From a virus, in the IMG/VR virus record IMGVR_UViG_3300030060_006600, positions 24,037 through 54,199 of that record: a stretch of 30,163 nt of DNA, one strand, 5' to 3'. The position numbers and the translations under genes were made by a program. A model generated the notes under the pieces. That model made no database searches. It saw only the letters and a list, made by a program, of their open reading frames with translations, and had not been told where the DNA came from. This document shows positions 1 through 8,489 of this stretch, in pieces (position 1 is the stretch's first letter; each line of letters starts with the position of its first letter).

Positions 1-2
1 AA

Positions 3-866
3 GTAGATCCAATGTTGTCTCGACTTATGGTCGCCAAGAGCCAAATCGACAAATCCACTCGCACCATAGATCCTTTCGTCACTAAGTCAGTGAACCATTA
101 CCTGCCAGATGAAGTGCCATCTTGGGAAAATGATTCGGATTTAATAAGACAACTCATAGAACTGGTTTTGAATATGAGAAACAAAATTCTCGGAACATAT
201 AAGAGATACAGGAACAAGGTTTCAAATATGCCGCCCTATAAGCCGAAGCCAAGCATGCATGATTTAGAAAACTTAATGGGCAAAGCAAAGGTTCGCGAGG
301 AAGGCATCATGGACTTCTTCAAGAGTGACTCCACTGCTCCTTCAAATACAGACATGTCTCCCGAAGAAAGAGAATTTCATAAACAGCAATTCACCTTCGA
401 TGCTGAAGATTACCAAGAAATGTCCGATGCACTAAAACTTTATAAAGTGTTAATGTATGGTGGGAGGTATAGAGGAACGGGTCAGCACCAGATGCGAAAA
501 TCTCGCAAGGCATGGACCCAAATGGGAAAATCAGGTCGCAAACGCCGCTTAAAAGAAATAGCAGCCTTTCACGACAACGTTCTCCGCCCATTGGCAGACA
601 AAGCAGCCGGTTATGCAAGTGAGATAGGGTCTGGCACTTTTGTTGATGCACCATCCAGAAACGATTATTGGCTCGGTGGCATCAACCCTAAGCGGATCCG
701 CAAGATGTTACCTAAGTGGGCTAAAGCATTTGAATCAGCCTTAAAGGTATCCGCAAACTTTTATAAAAATGAGGCACCCAAATACGGATTGGAAGAGTGG
801 GAGCCACAACCCGGATTAGAAGACATCAAAGATTTTATGGATTTAGCAAGCATACAAGAGGAATAG
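3..866 (+). CDS. Hypothetical phage protein, probably cut by the left window edge
   Basis: I do not recognise a family. The reading frame is open from base 3. The first ATG, at 12, has no Shine-Dalgarno site in the few bases before it, so the true start probably lies outside the window. From the ATG it encodes 284 mostly helical, highly charged residues, with a basic stretch around residues 155-185 (rich in K/R, 'KSRKAWTQMGKSGRKRRLK') and an acidic end. No signal peptide or membrane segment is visible. The next gene starts at the base after its stop, so the two are translationally coupled. It could be a structural or DNA-contacting protein, but nothing proves that. Confidence 0.7.
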   Translation, partial: VDPMLSRLMVAKSQIDKSTRTIDPFVTKSVNHYLPDEVPSWENDSDLIRQLIELVLNMRNKILGTYKRYRNKVSNMPPYKPKPSMHDLENLMGKAKVREEGIMDFFKSDSTAPSNTDMSPEEREFHKQQFTFDAEDYQEMSDALKLYKVLMYGGRYRGTGQHQMRKSRKAWTQMGKSGRKRRLKEIAAFHDNVLRPLADKAAGYASEIGSGTFVDAPSRNDYWLGGINPKRIRKMLPKWAKAFESALKVSANFYKNEAPKYGLEEWEPQPGLEDIKDFMDLASIQEE

Positions 867-1751
867 TTGAGTTCTTTTCACTTAGCAGGGATTGTTCCTG
901 TAGCGGGACAGCCCCTTGATTTTAAAATGGACTGGCATGATTCACTAATGCCTATCGCACCAGACTATCTCGCAGTAGAGCGAGCAGTCTTTGAGTGTGC
1001 TTGGGCTGGATGTGAAACAATCTGGATTGTGGCCAATGATGATATGACACCTCTTATTCGACACAGACTAGGTGAGTGGGTACAGGATCCTGTTTGGATT
1101 GGTCGCAGTATGGACCCCTATCCGTCACAGACCAGAAAACAAATACCAATCTACTATGTTCCAGTAAGGGCCAAAGATATAGGAAAGCGAGACTGCTTGG
1201 CATGGTCGGTCCTTCACGGCGCGGTCACTGCCTTTGAGGTGTCAGCAAGGTTGAGCAAGTGGGTGATACCAAAAAGAAACTATGTAGCATTTCCTTATGG
1301 AGTTTATGATCCGGAAATAATCCGAGAGCATAGAAAATTAATTTCAAGCAATAATCCCTTTATGTTATCTCACAATGGGAAGACAGTTCAAGACGGCGAG
1401 TATCTTGGCTTCACCTTTGATAAGGATGACTTTGTTAATTCGCGCAAAGAGATTCGCAAAGGGACGGGAGAATATAATTCCAAGGTTATGGAAAACGGCT
1501 TATTCCCCAGAGAGAAGCTCCCAAAAGAAGAAAGATGGTCTGCACGCTATTTTTCCCTTGACAAAGTTTTTAAACCTGTTATAATATATAAAGAAAACAA
1601 AGTTGAAGTCCCTTGGTACTACAATGTAGATTCTTGGGAGGGATATTGTAATTACTTGGGCTCGGAAGATAGGAAGCTGGTTGAAAGACCCCATCCGATA
1701 TTTATGAAGTATCACGAATGGAATGAAATAGGAGTTGATGATGAGGAGTAA
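867..1751 (+). CDS. Putative nucleotidyltransferase-like (GT-A fold) phage protein
   Basis: A 294-aa protein starting with TTG directly after the upstream TAG, with an AGAGGA ribosome site ending about 4 bases before. The first 75 residues read like a nucleotide-sugar pyrophosphorylase start: a strand 'LAGIVPVAG', then 'LMPIAPDYLAVERAVFECAWAGCETIWIVAND'. That matches the usual layout of a loop, a small 'PI' sugar-site segment, a helix and a second strand. The canonical GxGTRxxP..K signature is not intact, so catalysis is uncertain. The rest is not recognisable. A sigma70-like promoter lies inside the 3' part of the gene. Fold assignment is an inference from pattern only. Confidence 0.72.
   Translation: MSSFHLAGIVPVAGQPLDFKMDWHDSLMPIAPDYLAVERAVFECAWAGCETIWIVANDDMTPLIRHRLGEWVQDPVWIGRSMDPYPSQTRKQIPIYYVPVRAKDIGKRDCLAWSVLHGAVTAFEVSARLSKWVIPKRNYVAFPYGVYDPEIIREHRKLISSNNPFMLSHNGKTVQDGEYLGFTFDKDDFVNSRKEIRKGTGEYNSKVMENGLFPREKLPKEERWSARYFSLDKVFKPVIIYKENKVEVPWYYNVDSWEGYCNYLGSEDRKLVERPHPIFMKYHEWNEIGVDDEE
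1558..1585 (+). promoter_or_regulatory. Intragenic sigma70-type promoter upstream of the nuclease/Dam pair
   Basis: A TTGACA box (1558-1563) and a TATAAT box (1580-1585) are separated by 16 bases, inside the 3' end of the preceding coding region and about 190 bases upstream of the ATG at 1772. Both hexamers match consensus exactly. It could drive the nuclease-like gene and the Dam methyltransferase separately from the upstream genes. Confidence 0.5.
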
Positions 1752-1771
1752 ATTCTTTAGAGGAGGGATTA

Positions 1772-2251
1772 ATGGCTGGTGGATGTAAGGCAAATAAAAA
1801 TGGATACGAAGCGGAGGATAGTGTACAGTTAATTGTAGAAAATGCAGGTCTACAATATGAAAAACAGGCACCTTTCGAAAAAGCATACGGTCCCAGAAAG
1901 GGAAAATCAGATGGAGTCGTGCATATCTCCAAAAATAGAAAAATAAGAGTAGAAGTCAAAACTCAAAATGTCTCCGGAAGTGTGTCGGAAAAAATGCCCA
2001 ACATGCTAATCCATGCATATAATCATTATGAGGAAGACGAAATTATATTTGCGATATTGGGAAATGGATGGGCAAAAGGCTCGGTGGATTGGTTTAAAGA
2101 GATGTGCGTGCCCGCTAATTGGGCTTCATACCAAGGGCATCAAAATGGGAGAATACCAGAGTCTTGGGCTTCTAAAAAAATAAAGGTGTGCACAGAATTA
2201 TCAGAACTTAAAAATTATATAACGGAGTGTAAAAATGGGCAACTACAATAA
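1772..2251 (+). CDS. PD-(D/E)XK nuclease-like protein
   Basis: A 159-aa protein with a strong ribosome site (AGAGGAGGG) 5 bases before the ATG. It has the PD-(D/E)XK layout: an N-terminal helix with E14/E16, then 'GKSDGVV' (D47), then 'RVEVKTQ' (E61-x-K63, Q65) and 'VSGSVSEKMP'. These are the metal-binding and catalytic positions of this nuclease superfamily, which includes many type II restriction enzymes. The gene overlaps the start of the Dam methyltransferase by 17 nt, the arrangement expected of a small restriction-modification pair. It could instead be a host-DNA-degrading or recombination nuclease. No target site can be predicted from the sequence. Confidence 0.8.
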   Translation: MAGGCKANKNGYEAEDSVQLIVENAGLQYEKQAPFEKAYGPRKGKSDGVVHISKNRKIRVEVKTQNVSGSVSEKMPNMLIHAYNHYEEDEIIFAILGNGWAKGSVDWFKEMCVPANWASYQGHQNGRIPESWASKKIKVCTELSELKNYITECKNGQLQ

Positions 2252-3056
2252 AGCATTTTTAAAGTGGGCTGGTGGAAAAAGAAAGCTTTTACCAAAACTT
2301 TTGCCACTCATTGGTTCTCCAGATGTTTTCATTGAGCCATTTTGTGGTTCGGGGGTGGTCTGGCTAAATGTTGAAAGCGAAAAATATTTGATAAACGACC
2401 TAAATACTGATTTGATTTCTTTATTTAAGGAACTTAAAGAAACCGGACCACAATTTATTGAATATGCCCAAAGTTTTTTCTCCCATGAATCTAATTCTTC
2501 TGAAGTATTTTATGAATTTCGCGAAAGATTTAACAACTTAGATATTGGCAGTAGCGAAAGATCGGCACTTTTTATATATTTGAATAGACATTCTTTCAAT
2601 GGGTTGTGTAGATATAATAGGTCAGGTGGCTTTAATGTTCCTTATGGAAAATATAAAAACCCACAGTTTCCCATAGAGGCAATAGAATTATTTGCTGAAA
2701 AAAGCCAAAAAGTGGAATTTATTAGCAATGACTTTGGGGAGGTATTTAATATTGCTAATGAAATTTCTACCAATAAGAATACTGTCATTTATTGCGATCC
2801 TCCATATATTCCCATGAGCGAAACTTCATCTTTTACAAGCTATTCTCCAGAATCATTTGGGTTGGCACAGCAAGAGAAATTAGCTTCTTGTATATATGAT
2901 TCAAAGCACAGAGTTGTGGTATCCAATAGCGATACGCCTAGAACTAGAGAACTTTACAAGGGGTTAAATTTGCAGGAAATATTAGTATCAAGAACGATTT
3001 CCGCAAAAGCTAGTTCTAGAAAAAAGGTTTCAGAAATAATTGCTACAAATAAATAA
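2235..3056 (+). CDS. dam: Dam-type DNA N6-adenine methyltransferase (D12 class)
   Basis: A 273-aa protein of normal length for the D12 (Dam) class, which transfers a methyl group from S-adenosylmethionine to N6 of adenine, usually in GATC. Motif X/N-terminus 'KWAGGKRKLLPKLLPLI' (from residue 10), SAM-binding motif I 'FIEPFCGSGVVWLNV' (from residue 32) and catalytic 'YCDPPY' (D188-P-P-Y191) are all present in the expected order. The C-terminus carries the usual 'VVSNSDT' region. It follows and overlaps the nuclease-like gene by 17 nt. Specificity for GATC is likely from family but not shown. It may protect phage DNA from host restriction or from its neighbour nuclease. Confidence 0.93.
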   Translation: MGNYNKAFLKWAGGKRKLLPKLLPLIGSPDVFIEPFCGSGVVWLNVESEKYLINDLNTDLISLFKELKETGPQFIEYAQSFFSHESNSSEVFYEFRERFNNLDIGSSERSALFIYLNRHSFNGLCRYNRSGGFNVPYGKYKNPQFPIEAIELFAEKSQKVEFISNDFGEVFNIANEISTNKNTVIYCDPPYIPMSETSSFTSYSPESFGLAQQEKLASCIYDSKHRVVVSNSDTPRTRELYKGLNLQEILVSRTISAKASSRKKVSEIIATNK

Positions 3057-3081
3057 TATCCATATATTACAGGAGAAGACA

Positions 3082-3375
3082 ATGAGTAAGACTAAAACAG
3101 AACTAAGCAAGATGACCAAAAAGAATCTATTGTTGCATATTGAGAACATGCAGCTTATGATTGAAAACGATCACCTTGAGACTCAACGAGAAAACAAGGA
3201 AATGCAAGACGTTCTCGCCAGACACAAAGAGGGTACCCCTGCAAACCAGCTTGATAAGGTTTGTAGATCCGTAGGTAAATTGAGATATGATTTATTTCAT
3301 TCCGATTTTTCTTCAGAGAAAGATAAACAAAAAGTAATAAAAATGGTTGACAACCTTATCAATACTATGGTATAA
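3082..3375 (+). CDS. Small coiled-coil protein, unknown function
   Basis: A 97-aa charged helical protein. I chose the ATG at 3082 because it follows an AGGAGAAGAC ribosome site, although the frame is open from 3040. Residues 1-55 ('LSKMTKKNLLLHIENMQLMIENDHLETQRENKEMQDVL') form a likely coiled coil. The C-terminal part is mixed helix. No family recognised. The last codons contain the -35 and part of the -10 box of the promoter for the DNA polymerase gene, so the two genes are tightly packed but probably separately transcribed. Confidence 0.72.
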   Translation: MSKTKTELSKMTKKNLLLHIENMQLMIENDHLETQRENKEMQDVLARHKEGTPANQLDKVCRSVGKLRYDLFHSDFSSEKDKQKVIKMVDNLINTMV

Positions 3376-3376
3376 T
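3347..3376 (+). promoter_or_regulatory. Sigma70-type promoter for dnaE
   Basis: TTGACA (3347-3352) and TATAAT (3371-3376) with an 18-base spacer overlap the end of the upstream gene. The polymerase ATG follows 25 bases downstream with a CGGAGG ribosome site. Confidence 0.65.
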
Positions 3377-3400
3377 TCTAATTATTCGGAGGTAATTTAG

Positions 3401-6400
3401 ATGACAAAGATTCCATTTGTTGGGCTACACGCTCATTCTGTTGCTGGTTCTATTTTCGATGCACTTGGGTATCCTCAAGAGCATATGGACTTTGCCTATA
3501 AAAATGGTATGACTGCACTGGCCTTGACGGACCATGGAAACATGAATGGTTTGCCACACCAAGTTCTTCATGCCAAAAAGATGAAAAGCGAAGGCAAAGA
3601 CTTCAAACCTATCTTTGGCGTAGAAGCTTATTTTCTTCCATCTATTGAAGATTGGAAGAAAGACTATGAAGCTGCCAAGGAAGATAAGAAAAAGAAAAAG
3701 ACTCTAAGCAAAGATGTAACTGCTACAACGGTGGAGGACGAAGACGCATCCAAGAAGGCGGTGCGTAATATCTTAAATCGCCGCAGGCATCTTATCTTGC
3801 TGGCCCAGAATCAGGAAGGTTTGAACAATCTGTTTTCTTTGATTTCCGAGTCATTTGGTCCGGGCAATTATTATCGTTATCCCCGCGTAGATTATAAATT
3901 GTTAAAAAAGTATTCCAAAGGTGTGATAGGGGCTTCTGCTTGCTTGGGGGGCGTTTATGCGGGAAATTATTGGGAAAACCGTGAGGAGGGCAAAGAAGCT
4001 GTCCTAGATGCCATGCGAGAAACAACGCGCAATATGCTCGATATTTTCGGCGACCGATGGTACGGCGAGTTGCAATGGAATAACATCCCGGAACAACACG
4101 AGTTGAATCAATATATTATTCAGATGCATGATGAGTTTGGAATTGAGCTTATATCAACTTCCGACTCTCATTATCCTAATCCGGATGCTTGGAAGGATAG
4201 AGAATTATATAAAAGGTTGGGTTGGCTGGGTAAATCTAAGCCAAGTTGGGCCGGCGACGAGCTTCCCATAGATGTTGAAGAAATAGGTTATGAGCTTTTT
4301 CCTCGCAATGGTAATCAGATGTGGGAGGCTTATAAAAAATATTCTTCAGAGTGCTCTGTGTCCTATGACGATGACTTAGTTATGAAGTCAATCACAAACA
4401 CTCACGATATAGCACATACACGAATAGACGACTTTTTGCCAGATAGTGAAGTACGCCTTCCCGACTTTGTAATTCCCGCAGGTGAAACAGCAGATACGGC
4501 ATTAGAAAAGTTTTGCATCGAAGGGCTCCGAGAGAAGAATCTTCATACCGACACTGAATATACTGAAAGATTGCGTCAGGAATTAGAAGTCATCACTGAT
4601 CGAGGCTTTTCAAAATATTTCCTTACTATGAACCAGATTTGTCAAAAGGCCAATGGGCAAATGCTATCCGGCCCCGGAAGAGGTTCTGCAGCAGGTTCAT
4701 TAGTGGCATACGCCCTAGATATAACACAGGTTGATCCGCTAAAGTATGACCTTCAATTTTCTAGATTTATGCGCGCCGACGCAACCGATTATCCCGATAT
4801 CGATTATGATGTGGCAGATAGCATGGTCCTTAAGGAAATTTTGATTAAAGATTGGGGCGAAGATAAAGTCGCGCCAATCTCTAATTGGAATACCTTGCAG
4901 TTAAAGTCTCTAATTAAAGACATTTCAAAGTTTTATGGAATTGAATTTAAAGAAGTCAATACGGTAACCAGTGCGATGATGGGGGAAGCAATCGGCCCTG
5001 CTAAAAAGAAGCATGGCATTACTACTGGAATGTATACTCCCACATTCGAGGATACCATGGAATTCAGCGATACTTTGAAAAAGTTTCTGGCCAAATATCC
5101 ACATGTTAGAACTCATGTTGAAATGTTATATGGTCAGGTTAGATCTTGCTCGCGCCATGCTGGTGGTGTAGTGATCGGTGAAAATCTTAACAAGCGCATG
5201 CCATTGATTAACTCTGGAGGAGTAAGGCAGACTCCATGGTCCGAAGGCCAAAACGTTCGACACCTTGAGCCTATGGGGTTTATTAAATTTGATGTACTTG
5301 GCTTATCTACTCTAAAAATGATAGAAGGGGCAATTAGGCATATTCTTAAGCGCAATCACAATATTGAGAGTCCTGCTTTCAAGGATATCAAGGAATTTTA
5401 TGATAAAAATCTACACCCAGATGTCATTGACTTTAATGATCGCGATGTTTATAAAAATATTTTTCACGATGGTAAGTGGGCAGGCGTATTTCAATTCACA
5501 GAAGCCGGTGCACAAAAGTTTTGTCAGCAAGTTAAGCCAACAAACCTTATTGACTTGGCCGCCATCACTTCAATTTATCGACCCGGCCCCCTTGGGGCAG
5601 GCGTGCACAACAACTATGTAGATGCTCGCAAGAATCCACAAAGATTAAAATTTCTAAATGAAGACCATAGGTCAATCACTGAAGAGACTTATGGGTATCT
5701 TATTTTTCAAGAGCAGATCGCCGCTCTTGCTCATAAGTTGGGCAAAGATATTACTCTCGATGAGGGAAATATGCTTCGCAAGGTTCTAACAAAGAAGGGT
5801 ACCGGCAAAGAAGCAAAAGTAAAAAATGCTTTGCATGATAAATTTATTAAGGGATTTGTAGAAAGGGGTATGAAGAAAACTACTGGTGAGAGAATGTGGG
5901 AAGAATTCGAATATTTCTCCGGTTATGGTTTTAATAAATCACATGCAGTATCTTATTGTATCATTTCCTATCAATGCGCTTGGCTTCTTAATTATTATCA
6001 ATCAGAATGGTTGGCAGCTTTCTTGGATAAAGAGCCAGAATCCAGAAAAGAAAAAGCAATTAACATTGCAAAGTCTCTTGGATTCAATATTAAGGAGCTT
6101 GATATTAATTCATCAGGGCGCGTATGGGAAATTTCAGAAGATGGTCAAACATTGATTCAGCCCCTATCTTCTATTAAAGGCTTGGGCGATGCAGCCATTG
6201 ATCAAATCATGGCACACAGACCATTTAACAAGGTTGAGGATTTCTTATTTAATGAAAATATTATATATTCTAAATTGAATAAAAAGGCGTTAGATGTGCT
6301 TTGTCGCTCCGGAGCCATGAATTCTTTGGTAGATCACCGATTTTCGGGAGGAAAACATTTTTGGTCTGCTGTTTGTGTCGACCGACCCAGAAAGTTAAAA

Positions 6401-6820
6401 AATCTTGAAGAGAACATCGAGTCCTATTATGCAGAGGGAGATTTTACTGATGAAGAAAAGATTGGATATCTTGTTGAACTTACGGGGGTCTTTCCATTCA
6501 ACAGAGTTATGAAGCCCGAAGTTTATAAACAATTAAATGATCTTTTTATCCCTCCAATCGCCAATTATGACCCCACATTGTCAGAATGTGTATGGTTCAT
6601 TCCTCGCAAAGTGGTACCCAAAAAGACCAAAACAGGCAAAGACTACTGGATTATTGAAGTGATTGACGATACAAATAATCTGACAAAAATTAGGGTCTGG
6701 GGAGTGCAGACTTATGATAAGATTTTCGTCAATAAGCCATATCTTGCAAAGTTAGAACATAACGACAAGTGGGGATTTTCCACCAGAAGTTTAAGAAGAA
6801 ATTTTAAAGTTCTTGCTTGA
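3401..6820 (+). CDS. dnaE: DNA polymerase III alpha subunit (C-family, DnaE type)
   Basis: An 1139-aa replicative polymerase, close to full DnaE length. Order of domains: PHP domain (residues 5-290; H10-x-H12, D44-H45 in 'TDHGN', 'GVEAYF', 'SDSHY'), palm with 'GPGRGSAAGSLVAY' and the metal-binding 'PDIDYD' (D466, D468), 'CSRHAGGVVI', and the third catalytic Asp in 'KFDVLGL' (D631). Then 'YRPGPLGAG', 'FSGYGFNKSHAVSY', a helix-hairpin-helix region ('IKGLGDAAIDQIMAHRPF') and an OB-fold-like C-terminus ('KTKTGKDYWIIEVID'). All catalytic residues are kept, and the PHP metal ligands also look intact, so it may proofread by itself. No clamp loader or clamp is in the window. Its TGA stop lies within the -35 box of the next promoter. 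Confidence 0.96.
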   Translation: MTKIPFVGLHAHSVAGSIFDALGYPQEHMDFAYKNGMTALALTDHGNMNGLPHQVLHAKKMKSEGKDFKPIFGVEAYFLPSIEDWKKDYEAAKEDKKKKKTLSKDVTATTVEDEDASKKAVRNILNRRRHLILLAQNQEGLNNLFSLISESFGPGNYYRYPRVDYKLLKKYSKGVIGASACLGGVYAGNYWENREEGKEAVLDAMRETTRNMLDIFGDRWYGELQWNNIPEQHELNQYIIQMHDEFGIELISTSDSHYPNPDAWKDRELYKRLGWLGKSKPSWAGDELPIDVEEIGYELFPRNGNQMWEAYKKYSSECSVSYDDDLVMKSITNTHDIAHTRIDDFLPDSEVRLPDFVIPAGETADTALEKFCIEGLREKNLHTDTEYTERLRQELEVITDRGFSKYFLTMNQICQKANGQMLSGPGRGSAAGSLVAYALDITQVDPLKYDLQFSRFMRADATDYPDIDYDVADSMVLKEILIKDWGEDKVAPISNWNTLQLKSLIKDISKFYGIEFKEVNTVTSAMMGEAIGPAKKKHGITTGMYTPTFEDTMEFSDTLKKFLAKYPHVRTHVEMLYGQVRSCSRHAGGVVIGENLNKRMPLINSGGVRQTPWSEGQNVRHLEPMGFIKFDVLGLSTLKMIEGAIRHILKRNHNIESPAFKDIKEFYDKNLHPDVIDFNDRDVYKNIFHDGKWAGVFQFTEAGAQKFCQQVKPTNLIDLAAITSIYRPGPLGAGVHNNYVDARKNPQRLKFLNEDHRSITEETYGYLIFQEQIAALAHKLGKDITLDEGNMLRKVLTKKGTGKEAKVKNALHDKFIKGFVERGMKKTTGERMWEEFEYFSGYGFNKSHAVSYCIISYQCAWLLNYYQSEWLAAFLDKEPESRKEKAINIAKSLGFNIKELDINSSGRVWEISEDGQTLIQPLSSIKGLGDAAIDQIMAHRPFNKVEDFLFNENIIYSKLNKKALDVLCRSGAMNSLVDHRFSGGKHFWSAVCVDRPRKLKNLEENIESYYAEGDFTDEEKIGYLVELTGVFPFNRVMKPEVYKQLNDLFIPPIANYDPTLSECVWFIPRKVVPKKTKTGKDYWIIEVIDDTNNLTKIRVWGVQTYDKIFVNKPYLAKLEHNDKWGFSTRSLRRNFKVLA

Positions 6821-6845
6821 CAGGAGCCCTGTGATATGCTATATT
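6817..6845 (+). promoter_or_regulatory. Sigma70-type promoter for purA, with extended -10
   Basis: TTGACA (6817-6822) and TATATT (6840-6845) with a 17-base spacer, preceded by TGC as an extended -10. The -35 contains the TGA stop of dnaE. Fourteen bases around the -10 (6836-6849) are identical to those of the promoter at 8119-8147. Confidence 0.7.
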
Positions 6846-6867
6846 AATAGAATGAAAGGAGTTAGAA

Positions 6868-7872
6868 TTGTCAGATTTGAAAGTTGATGTTATTATTGGT
6901 TTGCAGCATGGAGACGAGGGAAAAGGTAAGGTCACTCACCACTTGTTGAAGAAGGGGTCTTATACTCATTGTGTTAGATATAATGGCGGGTGTAACGCTG
7001 GTCACACAATTTATCACAATGGTGAGAAATTTGTAACTCACCACATCCCGGCAGGCGTTTTCTTTGGAGTAAAGAGTATTATCGGCCCCGGCTGCGTCAT
7101 TGATATTCACAAATTCTTTGATGAAATTAAGATGTTGCGTGAAGCAGGTATTGAGTTGTATGATAAAATATTTATCGCCAAAAATGCACATATTATTCGT
7201 AAAATACATACGAGTGCTGACTCTAATGAATCACGTCTAGGCACAACGAGGACCGGCAACGGCCCATGCTATAGCGACAAGTATGCTCGAACTGGAAAAC
7301 GCGCCGCCGATTATTCTATTTTGGATGATTATCTAATTGATATGTATGAAGAGTTCTATCTCCGTAACAGTACATCAAAAGTTTTATGTGAAGGTGCCCA
7401 AGGATTTAGCTTGGATATTGATTGGGGAGATTACCCTTATGTTACAAGCAGTCATTGTACGACTGCCGGAGCATGCTTAAATGGATTTCCACCAAACTCT
7501 ATTCGCAATGTAATCGGCGTAGCCAAAGCATACGAAACCTATGTTGGTTCAAAGGAATTTCAGCCACCCAGTGGGGTGTTTCAAAAAATTCAAGAAGCTG
7601 GCCAAGAGTATGGCGCAACCACTGGAAGAGTCAGGCAGTGCAACTGGATTAGTTTAGCAGCCCTAGACAAGGCTGTTAGAATAAATGGAGTCACAAATCT
7701 AATCTTTAATAAGATGGATGTCATGGACAAAGTTGGCTCTTGGTCGGTGTATGTCGACAGAGATAGAAATAATTTTATGACATTCCAAAATAAAGAACAA
7801 TTTTGTGATTATATAAAATACTATTTCGAAGGGGTAGATATCATTTTCTCCGCAAGTCCAGAGAGAGTTTGA
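6868..7872 (+). CDS. purA: Adenylosuccinate synthetase (PurA family, short archaeal/phage-size form)
   Basis: A 334-aa enzyme that should join IMP and aspartate using GTP to give adenylosuccinate, which a lyase (probably the host's) turns into AMP. Start is TTG with AAGGAG 7 bases upstream. Seen: P-loop 'GLQHGDEGKGK' with catalytic D16, 'NAGHT' with catalytic H46, 'GTTRTGNGP', 'CEGAQG', 'YPYVTSSHCTTAG', the aspartate loop 'GATTGRVRQC' and the GTP-base motif 'NKMD' (281-284). It is about 100 residues shorter than E. coli PurA, like archaeal and phage members. H14 and C42 replace the usual Trp and His of 'QWGDEGKG' and 'GGHNAGH'. The catalytic Asp is kept, unlike the phage PurZ enzymes of diaminopurine genomes, so a standard PurA reaction is favoured. 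Confidence 0.92.
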   Translation: MSDLKVDVIIGLQHGDEGKGKVTHHLLKKGSYTHCVRYNGGCNAGHTIYHNGEKFVTHHIPAGVFFGVKSIIGPGCVIDIHKFFDEIKMLREAGIELYDKIFIAKNAHIIRKIHTSADSNESRLGTTRTGNGPCYSDKYARTGKRAADYSILDDYLIDMYEEFYLRNSTSKVLCEGAQGFSLDIDWGDYPYVTSSHCTTAGACLNGFPPNSIRNVIGVAKAYETYVGSKEFQPPSGVFQKIQEAGQEYGATTGRVRQCNWISLAALDKAVRINGVTNLIFNKMDVMDKVGSWSVYVDRDRNNFMTFQNKEQFCDYIKYYFEGVDIIFSASPERV

Positions 7873-8138
7873 TGTCTAAAAAGAAATCTGTTTTCTTAGA
7901 CCTTCATGGTACTCGCCATGAAGAAGCAGATTTTGTGATTGAGAAATTTATAACAGACAACTTTCAAAAAATGCCCATAAAAATAATTACTGGCTATTCT
8001 GACTTCTTCATTGAGAAAATTAAATTTTATGCCACGAAATATGAATTGGGATGTTATAGGGTATCCCCGTCTAATGATGGATGCTGGGTTTTTTTTCTAG
8101 ATGATTGGAAAAAAGTCCTTGACAACAATAGCAAATAA
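7872..8138 (+). CDS. Small Smr-domain-like protein
   Basis: An 88-aa protein whose ATG overlaps the purA stop (TGATG), so it is coupled to purA. It resembles the Smr domain found at the end of MutS2, a nucleic-acid-binding or nicking fold: 'FLDLHGTRHEEADFVIEKFI' matches the family's DLHG-then-helix start, 'IKIITGYSDFFIEKI' sits where 'IIHGKG' normally is, and 'GCWVFFL' matches the last strand. The HGxG loop is not conserved, so activity is doubtful. The 3' end carries the -35 box of the next promoter. A pairing with purine synthesis has no obvious biochemical meaning. Confidence 0.78.
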   Translation: MSKKKSVFLDLHGTRHEEADFVIEKFITDNFQKMPIKIITGYSDFFIEKIKFYATKYELGCYRVSPSNDGCWVFFLDDWKKVLDNNSK

Positions 8139-8147
8139 TGCTATATT
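8119..8147 (+). promoter_or_regulatory. Sigma70-type promoter for the 8.2-12 kb operon
   Basis: TTGACA (8119-8124) and TATATT (8142-8147) with a 17-base spacer and TGC extended -10. The -10 neighbourhood is the same 14 bases (8138-8151) as in the purA promoter. The first gene starts 31 bases downstream with an AGAGG site. Confidence 0.68.
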
Positions 8148-8177
8148 AATATAGTAACTAACAAACAGAGGTACAAA

Positions 8178-8489
8178 ATGACTAATGATTTTGCAATTTT
8201 CGATAATAACGTAGTAGAGATGCACCAAGAAGATTCACAATTAAGCGAAAAGCAAGAAAAGATGTTAGAATATATCCGACAACTTGCTGATATTGAGGCA
8301 CAAATGGAGCCACTCAAGGAAGACAAGCGAGAATTGAAGGCAGAATTTAAGGATGCTGGCTGGCTGACTGGTGATGAAATCTCAATGACGGTAAAAGTTT
8401 ATCGCATGATTAAATCAGATTCATTCAACATTGACGAATTTATGCAAGTATATGATTCCCTAGCAACTTCAGTAGGAAAGAGTCAATGA
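8178..8489 (+). CDS. Small coiled-coil protein, possibly GapR-like
   Basis: A 103-aa helical protein and the first gene of an operon in which the next stops and starts overlap by 4 nt. Residues 25-62 ('EKMLEYIRQLADIEAQMEPLKEDKRELKAEFKDAGW') form a coiled coil followed by a second helical segment 'ISMTVKVYRMIKSDSFNIDEF'. This arrangement recalls GapR/DUF2312 proteins, which clamp overtwisted DNA, but key basic residues cannot be confirmed by eye. The name is a suggestion only. Confidence 0.75.
   Translation: MTNDFAIFDNNVVEMHQEDSQLSEKQEKMLEYIRQLADIEAQMEPLKEDKRELKAEFKDAGWLTGDEISMTVKVYRMIKSDSFNIDEFMQVYDSLATSVGKSQ

Noticed and set aside
6868-7872. PurZ and a diaminopurine (Z) genome
   Set aside because: The PurZ signature replaces the catalytic Asp by Ser; here D16 in 'GDEGKGK' is kept. 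No DatZ- or MazZ-like gene is in the window, and an adenine methyltransferase is present.
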